Shown: positions 1 through 10,035 of the stretch, piece after piece
How positions within the stretch are numbered: position 1 is the stretch's first letter
Layout: every line of letters begins with the position of its first letter
Source of the DNA: Pogostemon cablin
Taxonomy: Eukaryota > Streptophyta > Magnoliopsida > Lamiales > Lamiaceae
Direction: 5' to 3'
Assembly: GCA_023678885.1 (NCBI GenBank)
Contig: CM043009.1
Location: forward strand, 16,051,117 to 16,115,116
Length of the DNA stretch: 64,000 nt
The notes under the pieces: generated by a model
What the model was told of the DNA's origin: nothing
Databases searched by the model: none
What the model saw: the letters and a program-made list of their open reading frames with translations, nothing else
Position numbers and translations under genes: made by a program

Positions 1-491
1 GCAAAGAAATAAAGTTGTTTGATCAAAAGCAAAACTCCAAGGTGATTCTCTATTAGTGAATTAAGTCATTTTATCTAAATTTCCCTACCTTTACCAAAGA
101 GCCAACATTACAACCCATAAGAAAAGTCCTTTGTGATCTTAGTATTGAATTAATTATGAATAGATTTTTGCGACCTTTGCCAAGCTTATGGTTACGCAAA
201 TGTATGAATTGACTATGAGCATATATACTAACCTTAAAGTGTACATCTTTTACACTTGAGTGCGAGAGTAAATACTTATCGTAGTGAGCTAGATAACTTA
301 GCACTCATAGGAGTATTGTGATTGATTGATGTTCTTACATAGATGAAAAGTATGATGGCTGCATGTTTTGATTTGATGAATTACACGTGTTATTGAAGTT
401 GTGCATATAAGAGGATCTTGTGAATCACACTCTCTTGCCTTTGTTTTGATTTTTATTGCCTCGGGACGAGCAACATATAAGTTTGGGGGTT
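1..491 (+). mobile_element. 3' internal non-coding end of Gypsy element C, with polypurine tract
   Basis: No convincing coding sequence is present. The stretch ends in a CTCGGGACGAGCAA-type motif followed by a purine run, AAGTTTGGGGG, at about 479-489, directly before an LTR that opens TGATGAG. This order (CGGGACG motif, AAGTTTGGGGG tract, TGATGAG LTR start) is the one seen in the two complete elements A and B further along, and is known from Athila/Tat Gypsy elements. The element is on the plus strand and its 5' part lies outside the window. Confidence 0.75.
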
Positions 492-1923
492 TGATGAGAG
501 TGATAATTCACGTGTTTTGAGCTCTGATTTGTGTGGAAAATGAGTACTATTTAGGTGATTACTAAGGCAAATTGGTACATTTATGGTAAATCCACGAATC
601 TGAGGCTACTGAGGCTATTTGAGCATATTTATGTAGAAAAACAGGTCAGAAGTGCTCAGAATCGGAAAACACAAAGTTTGAGATGCCACTCAACCTCAGG
701 AGGTACCGCTCGACCAAGACCATTTGGTCGAGCGAGGGCAAATTTGGTCGAGCGAGGGTCTGTACAGAGTTTCAGCATACATGGATGTCGCTCGCCCATC
801 GCTCGACCTGGATAAGATAAGCTCGATCTCGCCAGGTTGGTCGAGCGGGAACACGCGTGTCTATTTTTTATAATTCCGACCCTCCTGTGTGTGAAGTGAC
901 GTATTTTTTAAGAAAAAGCCCAATAAAGGTCCATGAGGAGAGTTTAACAAGTATAAAAAGGGATAATGATCACGTCAAAAAGACAGTTAGATTCCACATT
1001 CATCCTACACCACATCAAAATCCTAACTCCATCCTACGGAGCTGTAGAGAGAGATTCGCGTAGCGAATTCAAGACTATGAGTAAGATCTATCCAAACACC
1101 ATGAACGTTCTTCCAAACTTCATGGGCTAGAACCGCTTTGGTAGTTCTAGGGTTATGAAGGTTTTTATCTAGTTAATTGAACTTCTGTATGTATACTCCA
1201 TACAACACTACTTGTGGATTTATTTTATATAATACTATGCTTTATTAATTCATACTCAGAGTTGTTTTGTGTATCATTAACTGTTATGTAGAGTCTAAAT
1301 ACATATCTTGGTTATTGATTGAGTGTGTTCACTGCTGAGAAGGATTCCATGTTATGATTCTAAGTGAGGGGACTCTGAAGCTTCATTAGAACTATCTTAT
1401 ATGAATACTTATTAATTGAATTGAATTCGGGTTAGTAAGTAGGATAAAGAGGATAATTTTATAATACCTATAAAGGAAGATCATATCGGGTTAGAGTACA
1501 AATTGACCAGGAAAATAATTAATACTGATAGTACCTAGAAAGGGGGTGAAATTATATCTCTTGCTCAAGAAAATTGACATGTGTTACACGCTTATCTTCT
1601 TGTGTCTATAGAGTACATTCGCATGGCTTAGTGATATGTCCATAGTCCACAAGGCAGTGTCGGACATTGACATACGGAAGGGAGATTAATTAGTGAAACT
1701 AGATAGCATAAAGAGCTACATATCTTCTCACTTGAGCAACTCTCGTTTATCTCTACTGTCTCTATTTTATTTGCTATTTTATTATATGTTCATTAGTTTA
1801 ATCAATATTTTCACTAAAATTACCAACAATAGTTTCTTTAGATTAGATAATAATAAATTGATAAAAAAATGTCCTTTATAATATAACTTGGTCTCTTATC
1901 TAAGCTACGATAGATATCCTTCA
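492..1923 (+). mobile_element. 3' LTR of Gypsy element C (right edge approximate)
   Basis: The LTR begins TGATGAGAGTGATAATTCAC immediately after the polypurine tract. It holds an array of GGTCGAGCG motifs in both orientations (707-847) and then a TATA box (TATAAAA, 952-958), the usual U3 layout. Its length by analogy with A and B (about 1.6 kb) puts the end near 1.9 kb. A CA-ending candidate lies at about 1923, but no target duplication can be tested because the 5' LTR is outside the window. The left edge is firm and the right edge is a guess. Confidence 0.6.
707..847 (+). promoter_or_regulatory. U3 motif array GGTCGAGCG/CGCTCGACC in LTR C
   Basis: CGCTCGACC occurs at 707-715 and 800-808, and its reverse complement GGTCGAGCG at 726-734, 746-754 and 839-847, with a variant CGCTCGCCC at 789-797. 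The first pair forms a perfect 11-bp inverted repeat with a 6-nt loop (707-734). The array sits about 100 bp upstream of the TATA box at 952-958. Being CpG-rich in AT-rich DNA it stands out. A promoter or enhancer role is inferred from position only. Confidence 0.6.
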
Positions 1924-2775
1924 TATTTGGAGATTAATATTGTGTGTTAAGAAAATACCCAATAGCGGAGTTCTTGAACCTGCAGCTATGTGCTGGGAAT
2001 CCCGGTGGTGGAGTTGGCTTAACAACAACATGGGGTTTCCATGGATGTCGACTCTGGGAGGTTTGAAAGGAATGAGTTTTTTCGATAATGATCGGTGGCA
2101 TAGGGAGGCGGCGATTCAACGGGAAAGATGGCGATGTGGTGGCTTGGTATTGATGATGCTAGATCGGTAAAGAATAGCATGGATTCAACCAACAAGTGGG
2201 GAAATGCATCATGAATTCTGAAGGGTTAGAATTAGCTTCAAGTGACGACACTTTCAGTAGGAAATGGGTTTGGACAAACCTGGTGTAGTTTGGCGGTAAA
2301 AGGCAGCGACGTCATGTTAGTACAGTTATGGTTTTTGCTCAAGGTGGAGCAATGGTGCAGTAATTTCTCAAGGTGGAGCAATGGCACGGTAATTATTTAA
2401 GGTGGAGCAATGGTGACGTTATTGGTCAAGGAGGAGCTGACGCGGCAAACAACTCTGAATGTTGAGTTAATATTATTGGGGATCCTTATGACATGTTCAG
2501 TTGTCATGGAAAATGATGTAATAATGTTAGATGGTCCAGAAGTTTGTACAAGGACATTGACTTGGCAGGTGATGTAGGGTGTGTGGTGGATGTATATCGA
2601 TGGTTGATTCTAAGTGGTTTACTGATATGGTGGAGTAAGATTCTCGGGGTTGAGAATGATTTGTCGGTGAAGACAATGATTCTTAGAATGATTGATTCTA
2701 AGGGATTCTCGAGTTTGAGAATGGATTGTCAGTGTGAAGACAATGAATCTTCTTTTATTTTGACAAGGTGAAGAT
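1924..2775 (+). mobile_element. 3' internal remnant of a Copia element, with 29-bp repeats
   Basis: This is non-coding sequence upstream of the Copia LTR at 2776. It carries AAGGTGGAGCAATGG at 2341, 2370 and 2399 (29-bp spacing) and a decayed copy AAGGAGGAGC at 2428. The AAGGTG(G/A)AG core is the same as the polypurine tract AAGGTGAAGAT that directly precedes the LTR at 2766-2775. The upstream border with element C is not resolved. Short open frames here show no domain I recognise. Confidence 0.5.
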
Positions 2776-3517
2776 TGTTGGTTTTGTCAAGAATAAAAGA
2801 AGAGATTTCTTTTATTTTTTTTCCCACATCGAAAAGGAGAGTAAAGGGGGAGGGATCCTTGGTGCTATATAAGGAGGCATTTGGACTTGATGTCAAGTGC
2901 ACCAATCAAGTACACTTTAATCTTTGTGTTTGATTCTATTTAAATTCCTTTATTGTATTCTCGGTTGTGAGAATGGGGAGAAAGGTGTGAAGTAGTCAAA
3001 TATTTATACTCCCTCCGTCCCCCAAAGTATTTCACACTTTCCTTTTTCATCCGTCCTTCAAAGTATTTCACACTTTACTTTTACTAAATTTGGTAAAAAT
3101 ACATTATACTAATACTCACTTTTTACACATATCCCAATATAATACTTGCTTTTTCACATCTCCCAAAAACTTTACACACTTTTTTCACATCTCTCAATAA
3201 TTTTACACATCTTTTTCATTAAATCAACTAAAATATATATTCTCTTTCTTACTTTATACATAAAAATACAAAATTTTCTTAAACTCCGCGCACACCAATA
3301 CGTGAAATACTTCCCGGGACGGAGGGAGTAATAGTTTAGGGATTGGGGTCGGGAGAGAGAAATTTTGTGTGATTGTAAAAATTTTTCACATAGTGATATT
3401 TTCTCGGTCCGTAGTTTCTTCGATTTTGGAGTTTTCCACATAAATTCTTGTGTTGTGCTTTTTATGCTCTTCTTTATTTGTCCCTTAGGAATTAATGGGG
3501 ATCTGTTTATCCCAACA
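2776..3517 (+). mobile_element. Copia LTR (3' LTR or truncated copy), interrupted by a Stowaway MITE
   Basis: The ends are TGTTGG and CCAACA, the inverted terminal pair of many plant Copia LTRs, and a typical Copia polypurine tract precedes it. Inside are TCCCACATCGAAAAGG, a TATA box (CTATATAAGGAG, about 2868-2879) and a 3' part rich in TTTCTCGGTCCGTAG-like sequence, which is familiar from plant Copia LTRs. Removing the 320-bp MITE at 3009-3328 leaves a normal LTR of about 420 bp. The sequence after 3517 (TGGACAAG) is not the usual TGGTATCAGAG initiator-methionine primer site, so this is the downstream LTR of a truncated copy. Confidence 0.7.
3009..3328. mobile_element. Stowaway-type MITE inside the Copia LTR
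   Basis: Terminal inverted repeats CTCCCTCCGTCCC and GGGACGGAGGGAG are flanked on both sides by TA (3007-3008 and 3329-3330), the Tc1/mariner-type target. The arms extend inward (CAAAGTATTTCACAC against GTGAAATACTTC). The element is 320 bp and non-coding; the open frames across it reflect the palindrome. Confidence 0.9.
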
Positions 3518-4670
3518 TGGACAAGATAGTTTTAGGGATACAACCTAAATCAGTCGAACTAATTCACTAGATTAGCAATTATAATTCCTACAGAAGTTAT
3601 GAAAACAACAATTACTTAAATATGTTAACCCAGAAGTTAAACCAATATAACTTAACACATAAAATCTAATTTAATAACCTAAGATGCAGGAGAAATAATC
3701 TATTTTTCCTTTCTAAGTACTAACAATGATGAGGCCTTCTTTTAGAAGGCAATACTTATACTCTAACATGCATTTTCATTAGGTACTACTAGAATTAACC
3801 TCAAATCTCCTGACTTAATTATCTAAGATGATAACTACCCAAAGATAAATTAGACATCTAGTATTGATAATTCTAATGAATAAAGGATAAATATTGAATC
3901 AATCCCCTACCCATAACATATGATATACATAAAAATCCTGCAACGCACCCAATCAATAATCATAAACATGCCTAATATAATGACATAAATATAATTGAGG
4001 ACAAATACTAGACAAAATATATAAGTTTTAAATTCAAAACATCAATAAAGGAATAAATATTCTGCTGAAATCTTTAATCTAATCTAAATCATCAATTCAA
4101 TATGATTCAAACCTTCAAAACCTTAAAACTATCTAAAAAAGTACAAATTCATTATGTTACAAGCAACAACCATGTTTATGATATGAAACTTATCCATGAA
4201 TCTATAATTAAAAAAGTAGAAGTAAAGAATAAAAAAATTCCTAGATATGACATGATTCTCTGTTCTCTCTTTTGACTCTTCAAACCTTCTCCGTTCTCCT
4301 TCTTAAGTAAGCAAACACTGATGAATTCTCCCAAGTATGGTGATAAATTTGTTGAAGATGAAGTAGCCGTATAGTGATGTGGATGAATGAAAGTGAAGAG
4401 TTCATTAGGATTTATAACAAGTGATCCTTTTATAACTATGAATAAATCCTCCTACGGAAGCTTCTCGAAGTTGGACTTTCTTTACTTTAAAACTCGAACG
4501 AGCTTGGAAATGAGGTAAAAATCTAAATTTTAAACTAAAGCCGAACTCGTGCAGGAGTAAGCTTCGTAATCATGCAACTTTGGCCACGAGATCGTGCGGT
4601 GGTCTTTATGCTCTTCTGCATGACTTTGATCGTACTCGTGCGATGTTTCTGTAATTTAGCACGTTCTTAC
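3518..4670 (-). mobile_element. Decayed Gypsy LTR-like segment (uncertain)
   Basis: No gene is visible. On the minus strand the segment repeats the layout of the A/B LTRs: a CpG-containing array of CTCGTGC-type motifs (about 4490-4640), then TATA-like sites (TTTATA on the plus strand at 4411-4416, and about 4429), then a region with CTTCTTC/GATGAA-rich sequence. No terminal pair or target duplication was found, and the right side seems cut by the repeat at 4680. It may be a truncated LTR of a third subfamily. Confidence 0.35.
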
Positions 4671-4679
4671 TTGTGATAG

Positions 4680-5180
4680 GGATGTAATTAATCGAGTTGA
4701 GCTAAACACTAGTAGGCTTGAGTATCATTTGTTAATGAATATAATTGAACTCGAGCAAAGTTCGAACTTGTCGAGAAAAAAATATATGACTGTTTGTCAA
4801 GACTCGCGAGCATGTTTATAAACACGTAGGTATTATTCATAAATATTAATAAACAAACCAATAAAAGATAATAATAAAAGTTGATAGACATATTTAAATA
4901 TTAAATAATCACTTAAACTATTATTATGATATTTGTGTGTTTTCTAATATAAATATTTAATTATTAAATACTAATAAAATAATAATAATATATACTGCTG
5001 AAACATAATAATAAAATTTATGAACGCATTCGTGAGTCATTAACGAGCTCGTTAACGAATATGTTCGCGAACTTTCGAGCTTAATATATGTAGGCTTAAG
5101 TTCTGTTTGATTGACTATTCGAGCTCAAATTTAGAATTTTTTATAACTCGTTAAAGCTAACGAACGGGTGAGGATCACAT
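4680..5180. repeat. Dispersed repeat rich in GAGCTCG/TTCGAACTCG motifs
   Basis: Motifs such as AATCGAGTTGAGCT, GAACTCGAGCAAAGTTCGAA, AACGAGCTCGTTAACGAA and TTCGAGCTCAAATTTAGAA are spread through an AT-rich sequence. The pattern matches a common plant non-autonomous repeat type, but I could not find matching termini or a target duplication, so the class is open. Confidence 0.4.
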
Positions 5181-5678
5181 CAATACCAATTTTATATCAA
5201 AATGTTAAAGTTTTGAAAATATAAAATTATACCGTGAAGTGGGTTTCTTCTCAACTTTCTCATTTTAAGTCAAAACTCAAAACTAATTATATCTTTGTGA
5301 TCCTCGTGAGGAGAGCTTCAAAACGGACTATAATATCAAAGCTAACTCACACCGAAATAAAATATGCCATTAAAGGGGTACAAACATTGACTGAGTTTTT
5401 CTCACTCATACGGAATCCATTTTGCAAAAGAATTATATATTTGAAATCTACGCATTGAGATGATTATTTTCGTATATAACATGATAAGATTTGGCAAAGA
5501 ATAGAAAATCTCCAAAACTTGCAGTGTGTATATATATACATATATAGCGTGTGTGCTTATATATATATGTACATGTGTGTGTTAGTGTGTGGAAAACATA
5601 TAAGGAGAGAGACTTACCTCTCATTTCCTCACTGCCACACACTTCTACCAATTGCAAGAGTTAATGGAAAGAGAGGTG

Positions 5679-5709
<31 letters not shown>

Positions 5710-5750
5710 ATGAATCTTACGTATGTGCTTACATATATCTCAACTATCTC

Positions 5751-5753
<3 letters not shown>
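5181..5753. other. Anonymous AT-rich stretch with short TA/CA runs
   Basis: No gene or element recognised. From about 5527 short TATA and GTGT runs lead into the large microsatellite. Short frames here consist of low-complexity tyrosine/isoleucine coding from TA repeats and are not credible genes. Confidence 0.5.

Positions 5754-5842
<89 letters not shown>
5754..5842. repeat. (TA)n microsatellite, about 89 bp
   Basis: Uninterrupted alternating TA. The length is likely polymorphic and hard to assemble. Confidence 0.95.
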
Positions 5843-5845
<3 letters not shown>

Positions 5846-6977
5846 GGTATTACATTCATGCTCACCAAAGAAACTAAAATTTCAAGGTAACTTGTTTACA
5901 TTTACTTATTTCAAAATGAACTTTATGAGGTATGATGTATATTGGTTTATTGTTAAATAATATAGATACATGATAGGAAAATATTTTTACTACACATAAT
6001 AATAAATTAGAATGTAGCAAGGAGAAATCTCATAGATACAAAGAATACAGAATAATGGAATTATAAAAGATTACATCTTTCACTTTGGATGTAGAAATCG
6101 CATGCATACGTCAATAGATAGATCTAAATCATTCTCAGTGGTTAACTTTCCATGCTCTCGATGAGACTACATCTCTACGAAACCTTGTATTATTGTTGGC
6201 ATTACACCATGATCTTAGGAGTGGGGTGAAGTCAACAATAAGGTCTGAAATTACAATGTTTGACATCCTTATTCAAAACTTGGAACTGATACACAAAGTT
6301 ATAGATCGTGTCTGCCTCCATAGATAGATAATATAGGCCGAAAATGGAAAATCGATGACTGTCCGTGAGATCCATTCTGTAGTTATTAGATAAACCTCAT
6401 ATGGATACTAAATATTGAAGACATTTAAGCCTGATTTTTTTATAATGCTTAATTTTTTTAATAATATAAAGCTCTCATTTGCCATTATTTTTTCTTGTTA
6501 GATTTTTAATCTTACTTATTAAATGACGACTCGTATTATTTTGTGTTCCATTACTCACAACTGTGTTGTGGCTTATCTTCGTTTATTTTGTTTTCTACAT
6601 TAAATCCTACAGTTGGACAAGAATTCTCACTTTGCATCTGCTGTGGTTCACCAATTTCATGTAAGTTGCATTTGCTTAGGTACTTCACAATACTCCTTTT
6701 TTATTTTCTTTTTTGCAATATGTAACTAATTTATAATATTCTTTTTGGTTCACTCCTCTGAAATTAAATAGCGTGAGGTGTTTCTATCTTATCAAATAGT
6801 ATATTGAATTTTTTTTCTTTTAGATTCGTTGGCTTTTTCTGGTTATGCCGTTATGGTTATGCATAATTGTTGGATTGTTCTCTTGCTTTTAAATCTAGGG
6901 CACTATAACGTTGAATTGGTTTATGGTAGTGCCATAAAATATTTAAATGTCACATTATTTGCTCCCCTTCCTGTTGT
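5843..6977. other. Anonymous stretch, no gene seen
   Basis: AT-rich DNA. The longest frame (60 codons near 6543) has no recognisable domain. Some stretches (6100-6400) have more balanced composition but no reading frame I can identify. Confidence 0.4.
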
Positions 6978-7107
6978 CTGTATATTTTTTGCGTGAACTC
7001 TTTGCTGATTCCTTTATAGCATGTAGAAAAATCAGAACCGGCCTGTATATTTTTTGCGTGAACTCTTTTCTGAATCCTTTGTAGCATGTAGAATAATCAT
7101 AGCTGGC
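6978..7107. repeat. 65-bp tandem duplication
   Basis: Two adjacent copies begin CTGTATATTTTTTGCGTGAA at 6978 and at 7043 and run through GCATGTAGAA(A/T)AATCA. They differ at a handful of positions. The hAT-type element at 7098 lies at the end of the second copy. Confidence 0.8.
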
Positions 7108-8003
7108 CCTGAAATTTTGAGAGCCATAGGTGAAATTAAGCTATTAAAAAAAATTTTAAAAATAAAATTTTAAATTTTTTTTAATGTAATATACAAAACA
7201 TAAATTGTCTAGAGAATTCCTTTTTAGAAAATTTAAGATACTTTTTTGTTTTAAGAATAGTTCATCTATTATATATCTGTAATTTTTATGTTTTATTCAT
7301 GTTTTTTAAGTTTATTTTCACTTATGTTAGAACAAATTTTTTATGTTTTTTTGCAAATCTTCGTCCTCCAGATTATTTTTGTTCTCATCTACATTAAGCA
7401 AATTTTTATTTATTATTATTATTATTCTTATTTAAGTCATTTTTATTCTATTTTATTTTTTTATTATTCACCATACTTGAAAAAAACAATTTTATTAATG
7501 TATAAAGAGCACCACTTTTATAATTATTTTTCTTTTATTTATTCATATTCCTTTTCTATTCTTTTTATCCAAACTAAAATCCATTTAAATAATAAGAAAT
7601 AGTAAAAAGAATTAAGAGGTAGATGGATAAAAAATTCGTAAAAATAATTAAGAGGAAGATGGAAAAAAAATTAAAATTAATAGGCGTATTAGGAGAGATG
7701 TTCAACGATTAAAATATAAAGAAAGAATTAGAAAGGAAAAGATCATAAAAGTCAGAATTTAATAAAAAATAAAAAAGAGAGAGATCGAAATATCATAATT
7801 TAATTAAGAAAGAAAGAGATCTTAACATTCAATTATAATTTAATAAAAATAATTAAAAAAAGGAAGAGATCGAATTTATTTTTTTGGAAAAAAATAAGAA
7901 TTAATAATAGATGAGAGTTATATACTTATATTATTACAATGGTATATATACGGATAGGAATTGAGAATGTATATATATATATATATGGTCAGGGCTGGCC
8001 CTA
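7098..8003. mobile_element. hAT-type non-autonomous element with 8-bp target duplication
   Basis: AGAATAAT flanks both ends (7090-7097 and 8004-8011). The left end CATAGCTGGCCCTGA and the reverse complement of the right end, TAGGGCCAGCCCTGA, are mutated forms of a common CAGGGC(C/T)GGCCCTGA terminus. An 8-bp duplication plus this terminus fits hAT elements. The 906-bp interior is very AT-rich with purine-rich runs. The 104-codon frame at 7288-7602 is low-complexity and not a transposase. Confidence 0.7.
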
Positions 8004-8814
8004 AGAATAATGCACTCAAATACTGAAAATTTTTATTTGATGATGGACCCAAAGTTGATTGATCCTTCCTACAATTGTCATATATTAAATGTTTTTAAAA
8101 TCCACTATGTTGATCTGGGGTGTTAAGGTTTAGAGGGGTGAATAGAGCTTGAGATTTTCATAAACTTTACTCACTCATCACTTGCACCACTGTTGTAGTT
8201 AGTTTACTGCTAAGTATGGAAAATCTATGTAATTGCTTTTTTTCCCTCCACGTCATATCTGATGTAGTAACTGTACACATCCTACAAGGTTTTCCCTTTT
8301 TTTTAGGATTCCACTACAATCTTCTTATTGCTAAATTTTTTGCTGCCCTAATTTTAGACTATAGACTAAAGTACTGGTGAGTCCCTATCCTTATTACAAT
8401 TGTTTTGACATCACAAAAATCTATAAAATAATTTTTCGAACACAACATGTTTTTTTAGATTAAAACCAAAACCTAGATCTAATGATTTATGTTGCACAGT
8501 TATAACTTATAAGTGTGCTCTATAACAACATCAAACAGTCCTGATCCATACTATGTGTCATAGCTGAAATTACATAAAAACGAGCCACCAACTTCAAGTG
8601 ACAAAATTATCCACTCAAAATTTCAGCAATTAATTTTCTTTTGTTGTAGAAATATTTGATTTGAAATAATCAATTAACCTTTATGGGGTGTTCAGTTAAA
8701 ATTCAATGAATGTAAAAATATGTAGAAATGCAATTTGAGTGTGTGGATTTGTTTCTAAAGGCATATCTTTATGGAGTCATTAGGGCTGACTTTAGCCACA
8801 AACTTAAGAACCCT

Positions 8815-8819
<5 letters not shown>
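8004..8819. other. Anonymous AT-rich stretch
   Basis: No open frame, element terminus or RNA gene recognised. Confidence 0.4.

Positions 8820-8906
<87 letters not shown>
8820..8906. repeat. (TA)n microsatellite, about 87 bp
   Basis: Uninterrupted alternating TA. Confidence 0.95.
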
Positions 8907-8909
<3 letters not shown>

Positions 8910-8936
8910 TTTTATTGATAATTATTCTTTGAAATA

Positions 8937-9168
8937 ATTACTGATAGGCACACACTTTGTACCCCTAATTACTACTAGATACATTGATTTAAAATAATTA
9001 TTATTTAATACAAAATATTAAAGTAAAATACCAAATATACCCCTAAACCCATATACCTTTAAAACACTAACCCCAACCTCCACCCACCACCGGACCACCG
9101 CTGCCGCTGCCGGACCGCCGCCGCCGGCGGAGCTCCGGCGGCCGGTCACCGGAAAATCTGTTCGTCAG

Positions 9169-9211
<43 letters not shown>

Positions 9212-9585
9212 GGTCGCCGGAAAGCTGCCGCGCCGCCGCCGCCGGAGCTCCTGCAGCCGGTCGCCAGAAAAACTGTTCGTCCAAAAAAAAAAGAAAAAAA
9301 AAAAACTGGTCACCGGAAAAACTGCCGCCGCCGAAAAAGCTGTCGGACCGCCGCCGCCGGACCACCATATTTTTTTGCTGCACACACTTTTTTTTTCCTG
9401 CACACACTTTTTTTGCTGCACACACTTTGCTGCACATGAACTTTTGCTGCACACAATATTTATGTGCAGCACATTAATAGGGGTAATATTGGAATATCAC
9501 TATATATTTTTGTACCTAGTAGTAATACTTTTGTATGTTTGTATCTCATAGTAATTTAGGGTTTTTTTGTGTACCTAGTAGTAAT
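8937..9585. mobile_element. Terminal-inverted-repeat element with a GC-rich (CCG)n and poly-A core
   Basis: The left end (8937-8984, including CCTAATTACTACTAGATACA) and the reverse complement of the right end (9541-9585, including CTAAATTACTATGAGATACA) match over about 45 bp with few differences. The core (about 9061-9475) has CCG/CCGCCG runs, copies of GGTC(A/G)CCGGAAAA(A/T)CTG, two long A runs and repeated TGCTGCACACACTTT. The core composition differs sharply from its surroundings. No target duplication was established. The two open frames across the core are artefacts of the repeat. Confidence 0.6.
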
Positions 9586-10035
9586 CCTCCCTTATTCTTT
9601 CTAATGATAATTTTTAGATTTAGAACTTAATAATTATTTTTACGAATAATTGATTCTTTATATTTTGATAAAGAAATAACTTGTATTTTTACCAAAAATT
9701 ATATAATTTTTTATTTTGAGTCAATGAAATTTTTTTTTTTTTAAATTTTAGGCAAGCAAGATTGTATAAAAGAATCCCTAAATTCTTTTTAGTTGCAAGT
9801 TATGCTTTTATATTGCACTATTTTGATTCGTTTCAAGCCACAATTATATTATCTATCTATCGCACAATAATTTACAACAACCAAAGAATGAAATATCCCA
9901 ACAATTCAATAACATTAAAATTAATCTTAATTTAAAAAATACCACCATAACCTAACATATATGACACACTTGGTAACAATCATACTAGGTAAATATCCTT
10001 GCAAATTATGTTAGATTCTATGCATGTCTAACCCT
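9586..10035. other. Anonymous AT-rich stretch
   Basis: Nothing recognised. It lies downstream of the 3' end of the Ulp1-like gene on the minus strand and could include its 3' flank. Confidence 0.35.

Noticed and set aside
3172..3441. 89-codon minus-strand frame
   Set aside because: It spans the Stowaway MITE and Copia LTR and has no domain.
4680..5180. Possible complete hAT element starting TAGGGATGTAA
   Set aside because: No inverse right terminus or 8-bp duplication found; left as an unclassified repeat.
5519..5843. Open frames of 60-70 codons across TA/CA repeats
   Set aside because: They encode only Y-I repeats from the microsatellite and have no coding character.
7288..7602. 104-codon plus-strand frame, possible membrane protein
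   Set aside because: Pure AT-rich low complexity (F, I, Y, L) inside the hAT-type element; no start context or relatives.
9146..9472. Two overlapping minus-strand frames of about 100 codons with poly-Phe
   Set aside because: They are produced by the A runs and CCG repeats of the inverted-repeat element, not by a gene.
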